Source: Atopsyche davidsoni
Taxonomy: Eukaryota; Arthropoda; Insecta; Trichoptera; Hydrobiosidae
Length of the DNA: 64,000 nt
Assembly (NCBI GenBank): GCA_022113835.1
Contig: JAILWY010000007.1
Location: forward strand, 2,361,001 to 2,425,000
Direction: 5' to 3'
Shown here: positions 37,835 through 50,561 of the stretch, one piece after another
How the letters are laid out: the number at the start of each line of letters is the position of its first letter
Numbering within the stretch: the first letter of the stretch is position 1
Notes under the pieces: generated by a model
The model's input: only the letters and a program-made list of their open reading frames with translations
Databases searched by the model: none
Told to the model about the DNA's origin: nothing
Made by a program: the position numbers and the translations under genes

Positions 37835-40513
37835 ATCTAGAAGTTTGGCAGGTTTTGATGGGCTGCATTTGCTGATAAGGTCCAGATTTTGGTGGGTCCA
37901 AAATAAGTATTGTTAAATAATTAAAAAAAAAAATGTAAATTAATTACTATCATATATATATAGGTGAGTCGCATTGTGTTTGGTACCTTTGTGTTTTTTT
38001 TAATTTATATAGTTTGCTCGATGCTTTTCGAGTTGCAATAGCCGCCCTCGAAGTCTAGATCTTGCCTGATTGGAGGCTGAACATTAGTCCTGCGACTCAA
38101 AGGTAAGGAGCCGCTGGATGTGGCGAGGACGTCACAAGCAGCTGCGGACCACACATACAGAGACTCTGTTGCTACCAGCACTGATGACGAGTGATTGCAT
38201 TTTAGTAGATCAACACTGTACCCGTGCATGTATGAGTGCTATACACAGGATGAATCTACACAATGAAATACAATTCTGACTAAAAAACCAAAAGGTATCA
38301 AGATATATATATAATTTAATTCAGTGACCACTATTTTAAGCTACATTTTTAATTCGGCAACAAAGCAAAGACAGATCGAATAAACTTAACAATGAAATTC
38401 ACAAATATATATAATATAAACGAAAGTTTGTTGGGCTATACTTTAAACGATATTTTTTTGTATGAGAATAAAATATTAATTTTATAAATAACTCAATAAG
38501 AGGATATTGCATGATGAGCATTTTTTAACGTCATGCAATCATCAGCATCGCGGTTTGATAAAGTTCCCAGAAACCGAAGCTCGCTCTGCCCAGCAGCCTG
38601 GACGAGCCTCCCCTATCTATACTGAGGGGTCGAAGGCAGAGGTCCGGGGCTAATCTTTCAGTCATTTGTTAACAACTTGTTGGGCGCTGAAGCCTTCAGA
38701 AGACTGAAACTTTTTCAGGAAACAACCCCGCGCGCTGTCTTTGTTTTGTGGGGAAAGTTTTTGGTTTTGTGTTTTGCGGATTGATAGCGTTTCAAAGTGG
38801 TTTGTTCTTTTTTTGCGAGTTTGTTTTAACTTTTTTTTTCAAGTCAAGTGAGAGAAATAACCTTCTTTATGGCTTGGAGATTTGAAAAATGTAACATTAT
38901 TTCAACTTGATTCTATTGAAAATAGTGTAGAGATATTAATTGGAATTTTTGATTTAGATTTTTGATATTTATTAATGAATCCATATTTTGTGTTTATGAA
39001 AAAATATATCACAAAATTTTCTGACCAATGACCGTAGATTTCCTTGAAAGAGTTCACTAGTTTGAATAATTCATTGCAAAAGAATCACATTCGTGTTCAA
39101 CTTTCACAAAATTTTATAGATATAACTCAATTAAGTGAGCATTTGTTAAAAGTTCCCGGACTAGTCCTTATTAGATATTAAATAATGAAACGCAATGTTG
39201 GGCAATTGCAACTTCAGGAAACGTTGAATTGGAGCAGTAACCGGCGACTGCAAGCCTGGGGCTGCATTTGAAAAGCACCCTCGCATATTGTTTAGTTATT
39301 AAAGCTCATTTTAAATGCTTTAATTATTTTTGTACACTTTAACGGTAGTAAACGCAATTTTATTTAATGATAGGTTTTTTTCTTATTGAAAATGTGGCTA
39401 GCGGTGGTCTAAAATCAAGACAAGCAGTTTTGCACTCTAAATACAGATCAGCCTGATAAATCACGCAATTGAATGATAATATAATAAATACCATAAAAAT
39501 ATTACCACGAGTAAAAAAATAGTACAAAAGCTCATTGATATTTTTTATTGTAGACGCGACTCATACATCGCTTATTTATTATTTTCATAGTAAATTGTTA
39601 GTGATAGCTTAAGTAACTTGCCAGAGTTATAATTTGATGGTAAAATAAAAGTATGAACGCTAGAAAGAAATTGATAACAGCCAGTCGAAAAAGCGATCAG
39701 TACGTAAGCTGGGGGTGTTGTCAGGATAACCCTCAACCCCGTGGTCGATGACGTCACCCCTACATGTTATTCTATTAGAGGGCTGCAATATGTATTTATC
39801 ATACAGTGGTGGAGAATTGAGACTATAAATCACTACGTAGGCGATATATTAAGTAGTGTATTTCTAAAAAAATTACAAACAAGATCAAAAAACACGAGGG
39901 TAAATTAATGACATGGACTGCCAAAAGAAGATTTTTAAATGATTTAATCGATAAGCTAAGAGAATATTTGGCATTAAGCATCATGATGAAATGATTATTT
40001 ATTACTATTGATATATTTCAATAATAAATATTATTTTTGAATGTATTTTTACTCACAGACAATATTAAAAAATATAATATATGTAGTATAAGCTAATATT
40101 CACACGAAATTGCTGTGGACGTTTATAAGCACGTAAGACAGTGCCACTAAAATGACGAATCCTTATTCACAACACGGCGACGTCTCTGTCCTCGGGGATC
40201 ACGACTCATTTAAGGCAGACGGGATACAGAAAAGTTAAGCCCAGATGTATTTAGTAACCAGAACTACCCTCCCTCCGCCGACCACCCTTCATAAGCTGCG
40301 GGGGAGGAACGTATGGTCCTCGGTACGTCTTAATGGTACCAACACAAAGAAATTTGGGACATGTAGTAAAGATATGGATTTAATTAATAAAAAAAAAATA
40401 TATATATATATTTCAGGTCGTACCGAGAATAACGCTTTAGTATAATGTATACTTTTTACAAAATTATTAAAAAAAAAATAATTAACGTTTAGATCTATTG
40501 CCTGTCTTCTTAA

Positions 40514-42636
40514 CACTAGATTGCCCAAGATTTTATGTATACCTATATTGCCCAAAAGCAGTCAAAATGACTGCTTTGTGAAAGAATAACTAATGTGTAA
40601 AGAAATTTGTTTAAAATTATTTTTTTATATTTTTTATATTATTTACAGTTATATAAGTAAATATTAAAAATAAAAAAAATTTACTTCACTTGGTAAAAAA
40701 TAATTTATGCATTATTATTTGAACATTTTAGGAAATTAAAGTGGAAATCTTTTTATGTGTACATCTTCCGCAAACATACTTTTGACATTTTTCACATATA
40801 TTATTTGTTTTGTTGTTGTGGCAAAGTCGTACTTGACTAATTTTGCGTTTGTTAGAATGGGTTGCATTTGATGATGTTGCAGTTGATCTTTATGGGTCTT
40901 CATGTTCTGATAAATTTTTCTGTCTTGCAGCTCTGTACTCGGTGAAAAGCTGTTCTGTTTATTGAAACAAGAACTCTTTTCGTTGTATTTGTATTCCTGT
41001 CGTTTCTTTGTAAAGGATCCAAGCATTTATAGCAGCTAAATCTAAAATATTAAATAATATTTGGAGGGAACTACGTTATCTACGAGAACTAGAAAAAATA
41101 CATCAAAAGCTAGTTATCTACGAGAACTAGCTTTTACTGTATATTTTCTGGCCATTTGATCCGCCACATCAACTCCAAATTTTGTGCTGTTATAATATTG
41201 AATAGATTCCGGCAACATTTTTTTATTAATATGATCAATTTTGACGTATTTATGCTTAGAACTAAGAACAGCTACTCTTTTATTTGTTTTGCTTTTATAT
41301 ATTGTAAGAACTCAATTCTCTAATTTATATAGCAGAGTGGAAAAACGAGGCAGTTATCCTTCGTTTGTTTGACTACTTTGGGTAGTTCTCTTTTGATTCC
41401 TCTAATAGTTCCAACTAGAGGTGTTTTTTTGCCAATAATTTTGTAACGAGTGACAAGCTAGTGAAAAAGTTATCCGACGTGATATTTCTTCCATTGCTTG
41501 TATATGGCTCGACAAGTTTTAGAACAACGTGTTCACCGAGAAGCATTGACGATGGTCGTTGTTCATCTCTCCCCAAATAAGGAAAGCCATTCATCTACTA
41601 AAATCTGATGCAAGTCAGAATTTGATGCCAAATTTGTTAGGTTTATTAGGGATATACTGTATAAACCTGCACCTGGGTTTTGACGGAAATAATTGCTCGT
41701 CAACTGTTATATTTTGCCCTGGTTGATAGCAAGCTTGACTATTTTCAATGAACTTGTCCCATATTTCCGAAATCGAGGCAATTTTATTTGTTTTAAGGCT
41801 TGTTTCGGTTAACTTGTTTCGGTTCTTTTGTCAGAACAAATAAATCGTAGGATTTGATTGAACTTTTCTCTGGCCAGTTTTTCTAAAAAATTCGGGACCC
41901 CGCTTTGCTGACCATAAATAACTCAGTTTTAAATTTTTTTCCTCGGAGGCTCCACGAGCATATAAAATCCCAATAAATGCACGTATTTCCTGTAATGCTG
42001 TTGTCCAATCATTCCTCAAAATTCGGCGGCCTTCTTCTTCTGTGCACTTTTTAATATGTTTGATAATATAGTTATCTATTATCAATGAGAATGCACTGAT
42101 AAGATTATCTGTCATAATGTTCCTTTTTGCGTAGCCTGATGGCCCTTTCACACCCTTGAAAATACAAGTAGATGGTAACCTTCCAGAAAGTTAAATTTTG
42201 ACCACACAGTACCATCGGCAGCTATTTCGGTCTCCTGAATGGTGTTTTCAGTTTTCAGTTTTCAGCTTCATGATGTCAATTTATCATGTACTTGTATGTT
42301 ATCATGTGACGATAATCGAAAAAAAAATGAAAACTGTTAGCTCAATACAGAACCGAACTGTTCGTTTAAGAAATTGACTCAATTCAATAATAAGAGTCAT
42401 TTGATTATTTAAAATTTCCCAAGCAGTCAAAATGACTGCTTTTGGGCAATATAGGTATAACACATATATATATACCGGAAATGAAGGGTGTGGAGGTTAA
42501 TTCAATTATCAATAAACGCATTTATATGTTTTAGAAAAAGTCATAAAATTTTAAGAAATTATGTATATAAATACATAATTTTTTTTCTAATTGAAATTCA
42601 AAAGCAGTCAAAATGACTTCTTTGGGCAACCTAGTG
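40514..42636 (-). mobile_element. Full-length, inactivated piggyBac element with TTAA target duplications
   Basis: The left end CACTAGATTGCCCAAGA (from 40514) and the right end CTTTGGGCAACCTAGTG (to 42636) are inverted repeats. TTAA flanks both (40510-40513, 42637-42640), the diagnostic piggyBac duplication. Subterminal sequence is asymmetric, as is usual for the family. TACCTATATTGCCCAAAAGC near the left end recurs inverted at about 42435-42460, well inside the right end. A 17-bp palindrome GCAGTCAAAATGACTGC sits at 40558-40574 and 42423-42439, with a one-base variant at 42604-42620. The element is about 2.1 kb. Confidence 0.93.
40740..42160 (-). pseudogene. piggyBac transposase (DDE_Tnp_1_7), broken
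   Basis: Minus-strand frames carry the transposase in pieces. 42151-41831 encodes the N-terminal region with WTTALQEIRAFIGILYARGA and LSYLWSAKRGPEFFRKT. Around 41700 is NITVDEQLFPSKPRCRF, then QYIPNKPNKFGIKF, with the first catalytic aspartate in VDE. Around 41480 is NITSDNFFTSLSL, with a further conserved acidic position. The 41026-40736 frame gives the start of the C-terminal region, and a CEKCQKYVCGRCTHKK-like zinc motif follows in a shifted frame near 40760. A TGA at 41615-41617 replaces the codon after GIKF, and there are several frame changes. It cannot make an active enzyme. Confidence 0.88.
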
Positions 42637-42640
42637 TTAA

Positions 42641-44809
42641 AACACAAATAAACCATAAACATAAAATGAAAATTTAAAAAAATAAAATCATAATCTATGC
42701 TTATTTTCATTACCTAAGATAAGGAATCTTGAGTCTTTGTTTAGCATCAACCGGCAAACGATGAGAGTGGAAATATTGATAACTCACCGCCTGTCTGAAA
42801 CAAAAATAACAATTTACCCATTAATGTTAGCATGGTAATATTTTTATTATATAGTAAAAAAAAAACAAATTTATACATATAAAACACATAATCTAATACC
42901 AAACTGAAATATTCGTGTGCCTACTACCATTAGTTTGGGATTTACCCATCAGGACAGAGATCAAACTGAGAATCTATCGATTTAGACTCAACGGTCTAAT
43001 CACTGACCCAAAAAGGCAACCAATAATGTACAGTTCACTTACTTTTCCACCAATTATACAAAGTATATTAATAATTAATTTTAAATTCGTTGTAAAAGAG
43101 GCAAGTTATCAAATAAAATAATTTTTATAATTAGTTGAATCTTTGAACCTTATTCATATTAGAGCTCCAGACTTCGTGGTCGACAATTTCAGAAACAGTT
43201 TTAGAAACCCATAAAGCTATAAATATTTTACAATATAAAATAGTTAAGGTACCCTAGATAATCCATATTTTTTTGCTACGAGTGAAGGGATGAACTACTC
43301 ATACATTTGAAAGAATAATTCCATGTGAATACCCAATTTTAGAATCTGATATCCCCGAGATTACCCAGCCTCCCCAAAGCAGCTTTTGATCAAAGTAAAA
43401 ATGGAATCATGTAATGTGCTGCTGCAGGTCTATTATTTTAGGATTTAAATGGAAAAAATAGCAAATCATTTAAATAATGCTGCTGGCATTAGAGAGTTTT
43501 GTCTAACTTTTGCGGTGTTTAAAAAAGGGAGGTACGAAAAGATTGGTCGGATTTATTGACTTCTTTGAAATATAACGAACCCACTTTGTGGAAAGTAATG
43601 ATTCGTTATTTTTGTTTAAGTAGCTCATGTTGCATTTAATCTGAAACTGTAAGTCTTTAAATATTTTTAATGAAAATAATGTGTTGTTTATTAGTATCTA
43701 ACGTTTACGTAAATTATTGTTATTATATATTTTAACATATATAAATATATGTACCTTATTTTCTGTTTGATTCTTAATTTTATTGTATCGTATTTGTAAT
43801 GTTATTGTTTTGGGACATATACAGTAAAAATCTGTTGATTATTTTAAATAAACATTTTTTGACTTATTATAAGTATGTACAAATAATTTATTAAAATCAA
43901 CTATACTCAGCTTTTTAAAGTACTTGTGCCATTTACTTTTTACATATTACAACGTACTTAGAGTAATGTTTTTCTGTAAATATCATATTATGAAATATAA
44001 ATAAAATAAAAACGTTATTCAACAAAAAGTTACTTTAATTTATAACATAAAACATAAGTAAAAATATCATTAATTATAAAGTATTTTTGTCCTTAGTTGG
44101 GAAGGTAAGCCGGATTTTAATCACATTCGGAAATTCCCATCAAACAAACAAAAACAAGAGACCGTTCAGCTCGGCAGATCGCTCCAGCATCCCTTACGTC
44201 TCAACCCCCAGAGAACTTAGCAGAAAAACGGGCAAAGTGCATTTCGTGATATTCCTACCCTGATCTAACCCTGAGAACCACGGGGTCGTATGCACCCGCA
44301 AAACCCGACCAGGGGACCGTGAAAGCCTTCCAAAGCTGCTTAAAAGCGAGTTTAGGTTTGATTTTGTAAAAAGCTTTCGATTATTTAAAAACAGAGTTTC
44401 GGAAAAGCTCTTAACTCGCGTGTTCATTTTCCAACATTTATTATTAAGCACACTGCCAAATATTAATTTTAAACAATACATAAAATATATATTTTATTTA
44501 AAGCGAGACAACCCTGAATGTTATTAATTTGTTAGCACTGACAACTCTATTGTGTAGAAAATAGTTCTCAGGATAACCCGTGTCACATTATTAGGGCTGT
44601 GCCAAATGCGGAAAAGGAAATCGTTATTTATTGCTATTTGATTCTATTCAATTAGACGAATCAAAAATTAAAGCTTAACAATTTTACTTAAGATTCATTT
44701 TATTTATATTATTCTATTGATAAAAAGAGTTCTGACGTTTATTGAAGGTCTTTCAATATTACAATTAAATTTAGATTTTATGAAGTGTTAAATTAATTTT
44801 CCGTATATA

Positions 44810-44857
<48 letters not shown>

Positions 44858-45796
44858 TAAAAGTCGAAACAAGAAGCTGAAGCAAATAGAACCTTGCACC
44901 GAGTTTCTTCGGCCGTACATCCTGATTAATGAAGTCGCCCATAAAAACCTGCATTAATCACGTGACCGCTTCCCCCTCCCCGCCAACCCCCGCCCCTTGC
45001 TAAGGGTGGATGATGACGATCACGATGACGTATCACCCTTTTCGGTTCTCGCACATTTTATTGCGGTTTGGGACAACTGCCCGGAGTAAATTGAGACAAG
45101 TCCAACGGGTGTTTTATTATTCTATCTAATAATAATCTATTTAATAACACCACCTTAGCCTTTGCATTGAAAATATAAAAGCTTTAATTTTTTAGATGCT
45201 TTATATATTTTTTTTATAATATGGAACATTAGTAATGTTATTGGATTTATTTCACTGAAACCTTCGCTCGTCATTGTTTCATTTTTCACATCCAAGTATG
45301 AAAAAAAAAAAAACGGTAGTTAGGGTAGTTATGATCGAATTGAGAGGTTTCGCCAGAGGGCTACGGAGATGACGGAGGGGGGGTGGGGGTGGAAAATAAA
45401 AACAATCCACTGCACGGCGCGCAGTCAGACCGCTTTCCTTTTGTTCCTGGGAAAATGTATACAGATAACGTGATTAGGTTATTGTCACTCGGCGCGTCTC
45501 GTCCGCGCTGGGTTATCGAGTTACTGAGCACAAAGGCTCGCGGGGCGGGGGGGGAGGGGGGTGAGAGGAAGGGGGGGGGGGGAGGCTGCTCCAGATTTAA
45601 GGGTTGAAAGTTTGCGGCGCCGTTCCGTTCGATTTTGAAATGTCATTTTTGAAAATGGAATTTATATTCTTTTGTTATTAGCCGAAGGACACATATTTTA
45701 AAAATGATAACGTCGCATTACAATATTTTTTAAAATTAATATAAGATACATATTTCGTTACAATTCAATCGCTGATTAATATTTTAAATAATAAGT
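42641..45796. other. Intergenic DNA, no gene recognised
   Basis: AT-rich, with GC-rich islands at about 44930-45070 and 45340-45640. The latter contains long G runs (for example 45541-45582) that could form G-quadruplexes on the plus strand. A frame at 44194-44481 (minus) shows no domain. Confidence 0.5.
44817..44855. repeat. (TA)n microsatellite
   Basis: About 19 uninterrupted TA dinucleotides. Confidence 0.9.
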
Positions 45797-46112
45797 GAAA
45801 TACTTGAGTGATTTTTCCACTTATAGATTGGCATTATCTAACAGTTATCAAAAATTTGCAATTATGTATAATCTTCCACTTGTCAGGTACATTAAAATCA
45901 CATTACCCCTTCCCGCCTGATAATTATTCTCGTTTTTTCCTACAATCTCTCCACTCTCTAACAATTGTTTACCTAACTGCTTATTGTTATATAAAATATC
46001 ACTCTGTTTGATAATGCCAACGCGGAAGGTTGGCGAAGCCGGTCAACAATAAAAATATATATGTGGAAAAAACACTCTCTCACTATGACAAAGTACTCTC
46101 TATCATAAATAT
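45797..46112. repeat. Hairpin-type interspersed repeat (ACCGGTTTCGCCAAC family)
   Basis: The left end is GAAATACTTGAGTGATTTTT CCAC. The right end is GTGGAAAAAACACTC, its inverse. Inside are GTCAGGTACATTAAAATCAC, AACAATTGTTTACCTAACTG and GATAATGCCAACGCGGAAGG followed by TTGGCGAAGCCGG, all shared with 13.3-13.6 kb. The left-hand ACCGGTTTCGCC block has been lost. A diverged AAGTACTCTC motif follows at about 46092-46101. Confidence 0.72.
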
Positions 46113-47617
46113 TGAATTAAAGTATATTTATTATTGATAACACACACACATTATTATGTGTATCACGCTTGATTAAATCATTCAGTATAATTTGTTTAAA
46201 TCAGCTTAGCAGCACGGTGGTTACATTTTTAATTAAATATCTATTAAGAGTTTCAATTCAAGTAAAGTCGAGTACAACTGAACATAGTTTTCATTAAATG
46301 CAACTATTATACGATGCTAACTTCATCAACCGATAGTTTCAAAATGAAAACTCGCAGAGAATGTTAAACAACCCTGATTTGGAAGCGCAAGGACCCACCC
46401 GGAGGGATAACAACCCTTAAAGGTTTTTGGGACGGATATATCAAGTATACTGTTTTGAACGTTTTGCACTTGTGCTAATACGTTATATGCGTTGACATTG
46501 GTTAGATGCATCACATGTTTTATGTATGTAGCATTCACGTGAGATAAATCCTCAGTTTTATTTTCGAGGTAGATGTGATTGAGATTAAAAAAAAATCGTT
46601 TTACACGTGAATCAATTACGGTAAAAAAAATGTTTGGCAAAGCTCCCAAAGTAATACTTAGAAAAGTATATATATTATTAAATAATAACGAAGTAGTAAA
46701 AATTAAATCAGTCTATCCTGTATTTGTTTCATTGAGGTTTTCATAACATTGCAATACATTGTAGCTGATTGAGAATAGATTTCAGTGTTAAGTGATATCT
46801 AGCAAGATAATTACTAAGCTTATGTGCAAGGACAAGCACAGATTTTATTAGCCTAGAGCAGTCTGGCTGGGACATTCATTATGTTGTTTATCTGATCAAA
46901 TTGGGTTCAAATGCTTGTCAACAAACATGAAAAGCACGAAATAGGTCATTGATCAAAACCTGCTTAACAAAAAAAAAAAGTACATTGCAATGAAACGTCG
47001 TTACAAGTCAGCTTAAAGTCCTCATGGCTGTAATGAATCCCTCTTTAACAAGTGGTTTTTCTGCACAAGTCAGTTAATTTTATGCTGGTTAATTTTAATA
47101 ATAATGAGAGAAGTCAAATTAAATATTAATATATTTTACAGTCAGAGTAGCAAAAGTTCAGCAATCGAAACGAGTTATTTTGGCGTTATACAGCGGAGCG
47201 CAAACATCGTGACACCGTGTACAGTTCGCGTGTCCATAAGCCTAAAGTACTCTGACATTGCGCACTGTTCTCCGGGACTAAGTGCTCGAGACTGAGTGCA
47301 GGCACACTCACCATGTGGCACCATGTACGCACGTACAAAGTAACAATTAAAACTTAGCCTCTGTCTGCCTTTACCATCGCCTGTTAATCTTGTGTACTCC
47401 TGAAAAAATATACGCGCTGCAAATGAGAGCCTCGGTGCAAAAATGTTACGTGCTCATACATTTTTAGTTTTTTTTTTTTAGTCCAGGCAAAGTGTTAATT
47501 TTTCAAATTTCATATATACAACATCCATATAAAATTCATAATTTTATTAAGGCAAAGAAAAAGCAAATTCCAAAAAAAACTGAAAGATCACTGTCGTATA
47601 CTGATATATATAGTATA
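46113..47617. other. Intergenic DNA, no gene recognised
   Basis: A plus-strand frame at 47104-47295 and a minus-strand frame at 46326-46649 have mixed codon use but no recognisable domain. Confidence 0.5.
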
Positions 47618-47789
47618 CGAGGGCGGTCAGTGGCGATTTTTTTCTCAAAATAGTCTCATTTTAGCTCGATACTCTTGATCCAGCGATGCTCCAACTTCTT
47701 TAACCCATCTGAAAAATACGTTTTCTCGATTTGATCTGTGCAAAGTAGGCCTCCGTGGCGGCGATGACCTCCTCATTCGACTTAAATTT
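47618..47789 (-). mobile_element. 3' remnant of the CGAGGGCGGT mariner family
   Basis: It begins CGAGGGCGGTCAGTGGCGAT after a TATA. It continues with AGCGATGCTCCAACTTCTTT and CTCCGTGGCGGCGATGACCT, the reverse complement of the mariner C-terminus (EVIAATEAYF...EKTYFSDGLKKLEHRW). About 35 bases just inside the terminal repeat are missing relative to the 62.9-kb copy. Only the last 170 bp remain. Confidence 0.85.
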
Positions 47790-50561
47790 ATAGAAAATAG
47801 AAGAGTCGAAAAGCATAATATTTTAATGCGTTATAATGCGTACGTATTGTGTTAAATAACTCATCACGCAAAGACTTAACCAAATAATGTACTCTGCATG
47901 TAAGACACCATTTTTATATCATACGTGGCTATTAATTACATTTTTAGTATACAGTGAAACGGCTAAAACGCCTTAAATCATGCGTGAACTGAAAAAAAAA
48001 AATGATGCTCACTTGTTGTAAAACACTCAACAATTTGAAAAATTTTGACATACCAAATAAGTTAAAATAATTTTTAAAAAAGGCCAGGTTTTGCACTGAG
48101 AGCCTGGCAGGTAACATGGCTCGCGGGGTCGTACAGCGTTCCCGTATTTTTAATAAGAGCACATTCGCTCGCGGTGGCTGCTGATGACATGACACAGCAG
48201 AGGGAGGCTCGCCGGGAATATCACAACTTTGTGATATTATTTGCGGAATGTTACAGCTATGTGATTACATCGCGAGGCTTGCTGTGGAGCCGCAAAAATT
48301 GCTGAAAATTTAACCATTACAATTTTATGCTCTCGCCCTGTTATGAACGCTGAACTAATCTATTTAATTACGAAGAAAGTACAAACACGAATACTTAGAC
48401 CAATGAGTGATTTAAACTCGAACCACACTTTTATCGCATTATATAACTTATATTTGTTTATTGCTTTCTTCGCGAGTAATATAAATCTATTCTCAAAAAA
48501 TAACCCAAAATAGAAACAGCGAAGAAATTGAAAGCCATAAAACATTTTAATTTGGTTTTTTATCAATTCTAATAATTTAGACCGCACGCCAATGTCAAAT
48601 TGCGAAATATTTCATTTCATGCCGTTATTAGAACCTCCAAATAGGCGCCTAATGAAATAACGACTCGAAGCCTTTAATTCAAAATTTATTCATAAAGTAA
48701 AAGATACCAGAGATAAAATTGTGACCTAATATTAGTATTTGTCGTCTCTCGAATGTGATATGAAAAAAAGGTTCTGCCTCCTGAAAAAACTACGGCCACC
48801 GAGTCACCTGATCCGCGCGTCGTTACGGGACACTGCCTTCTGAATCTTTCAAATAGAAAAAATAAATAAAAAAAACTTCGGTATTTTGGGATATCGTATT
48901 TCTGTATTCACTTTGCTGGGATAACGATATAGTGCTACCTAGTAATAAAATTTAAAAATTATTTCACAACAAAAACGTTTACATATTCCGAATATTTTTT
49001 ATCTTCTAAATATAAAACCGACATTATTAAAGTGTTGAGTTTAATTTAATAAAAAACGGCATCGTATTTTGTAATACAGTATTAAAATGCCGTAAACTCA
49101 TCAAACTGATGTTTACTCTAAAAGTAATATATTTCTTGTTTTCAGAATATCAAAGCATGAATGCTTTTCGCTCGTGGAGATGAGATAAAAAGAGTATAAT
49201 GGTTGTTAATAAATAAATAAAAAATCTGTATTTATTACCAATATTTTATGGTTCATAGTATTTTTCTATTGCTTTGGTACACCGGTTATACAATAAAGTA
49301 TATAAATTTTAATTCTCGATAAGTAATATCCGCGTGGTTAAAAATGCTTCGGCATTAACTTGCGATTCTAAATCTAAATTGCAAGTGGTTTAAAAAAGGT
49401 TTTTTTATATTATATGTTTTATTTGTAAATCAACAAGTAGCCTTAATTGTTTATAAATGTTGCTTTCTGTTTGTCTACTTGCTTTTGCTCACAGTGTAGT
49501 GTGGCTATAAATTTTTCATCATCAGAGTTTTGGAGCTTCTTGTATTATTTAATAATTTTTTTATTAATAATTGGCAATTTTACAAACATGGTTTTTAGAT
49601 TACACGTCCATCAATTGCTATTAAAACAGATCCGGATAAAGTGCACTTCGCACGAAGATAAGTACGAGGATATTAGAGACCTAGGCAAGAGCAAATCCCG
49701 TGCTTGTACATGTACCTTACATTAAATCGTAAAATTAATATATATTATGGGTTTCATTTTTGGTCTTCTAATGGACATAATTCCCATAGGATTTTCCGTG
49801 AGGAGGGTGGAGTCAGTTAAAGGTTTCCCTCAAACAGGGTGACCACAAGATACGTTATCAGATATATTTTTAACAGTTACTTATGTATGATAATTAAAGT
49901 AATTTCCACATTTTATTGTGACTTTTTATGTTAATTTAAGAATATATAAATTCACAAAAAATATTTATTTATTGATAAAATAATATCACAATGGAATCCC
50001 ATCGAGTACTTTTTGTCAAAAATATTTATTTATATTTAATAGATTGACATTAGATCTTCAAAACTAAGCCCGCAATAAAATATATTTGCATTTTAATAAC
50101 TAACGTTGATTTTTTACATACATCATACCATTTTTGTACCATAAGTAAATGTTTTTTTTTAGATGTTTGAAAACGATAGTTTTATCTTTTTAGTTTAAAG
50201 AATTTCTAGTACCCATTTTTAATCACTTATTTTTTACACAATAGAACTATGGTGCGACCTGATGGGCTTTTTGCATTGGGAATATAGATAGTTGGAAGTA
50301 ATTTTACACTGCGTCTTTTTTACCGCACAGTCACCGATTTGTGGTCACCCCACAGAAGGTATAGAAATACATTAAATTCTCGTCAGACCAACCCCGGTAA
50401 TTTTATTTGAGGGTGACTCAAAAGTCGCTCCAGATTTTCATTTGGGTTGCATTTTATATTATGCCTTTAATGTCAGGCGTTAAGTTTGATGGCAGGGTGT
50501 ATAAACTATGGGTTACGAAAGGACCGAGAAGTTGTCTCAAATTGTAGCGAGCGGTGGACTT
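47790..50561. other. Intergenic DNA, no gene recognised
   Basis: A GC-richer segment lies at about 48080-48290. An inverted copy of the dispersed CGAGTACTTTTTGTC motif lies at about 49988-50023. Open frames here are AT-biased and unrecognised. Confidence 0.5.

Larger units (their letters stand above)
32354..40509. other. Intergenic DNA with GC islands and hAT-type ends, no gene recognised
   Basis: GC-richer islands occur at about 32505-32660, 32880-33070, 33590-33720, 35030-35210, 35610-35680, 37110-37350, 38030-38200 and 38560-38760. Several carry GACGTCA-type sites: 32540-32547, about 32598, about 37216, about 37249, about 38129 and 39749-39756. Frames at 35708-35965 and 36554-36754 have mixed codon use but no domain I recognise. 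Confidence 0.45.
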
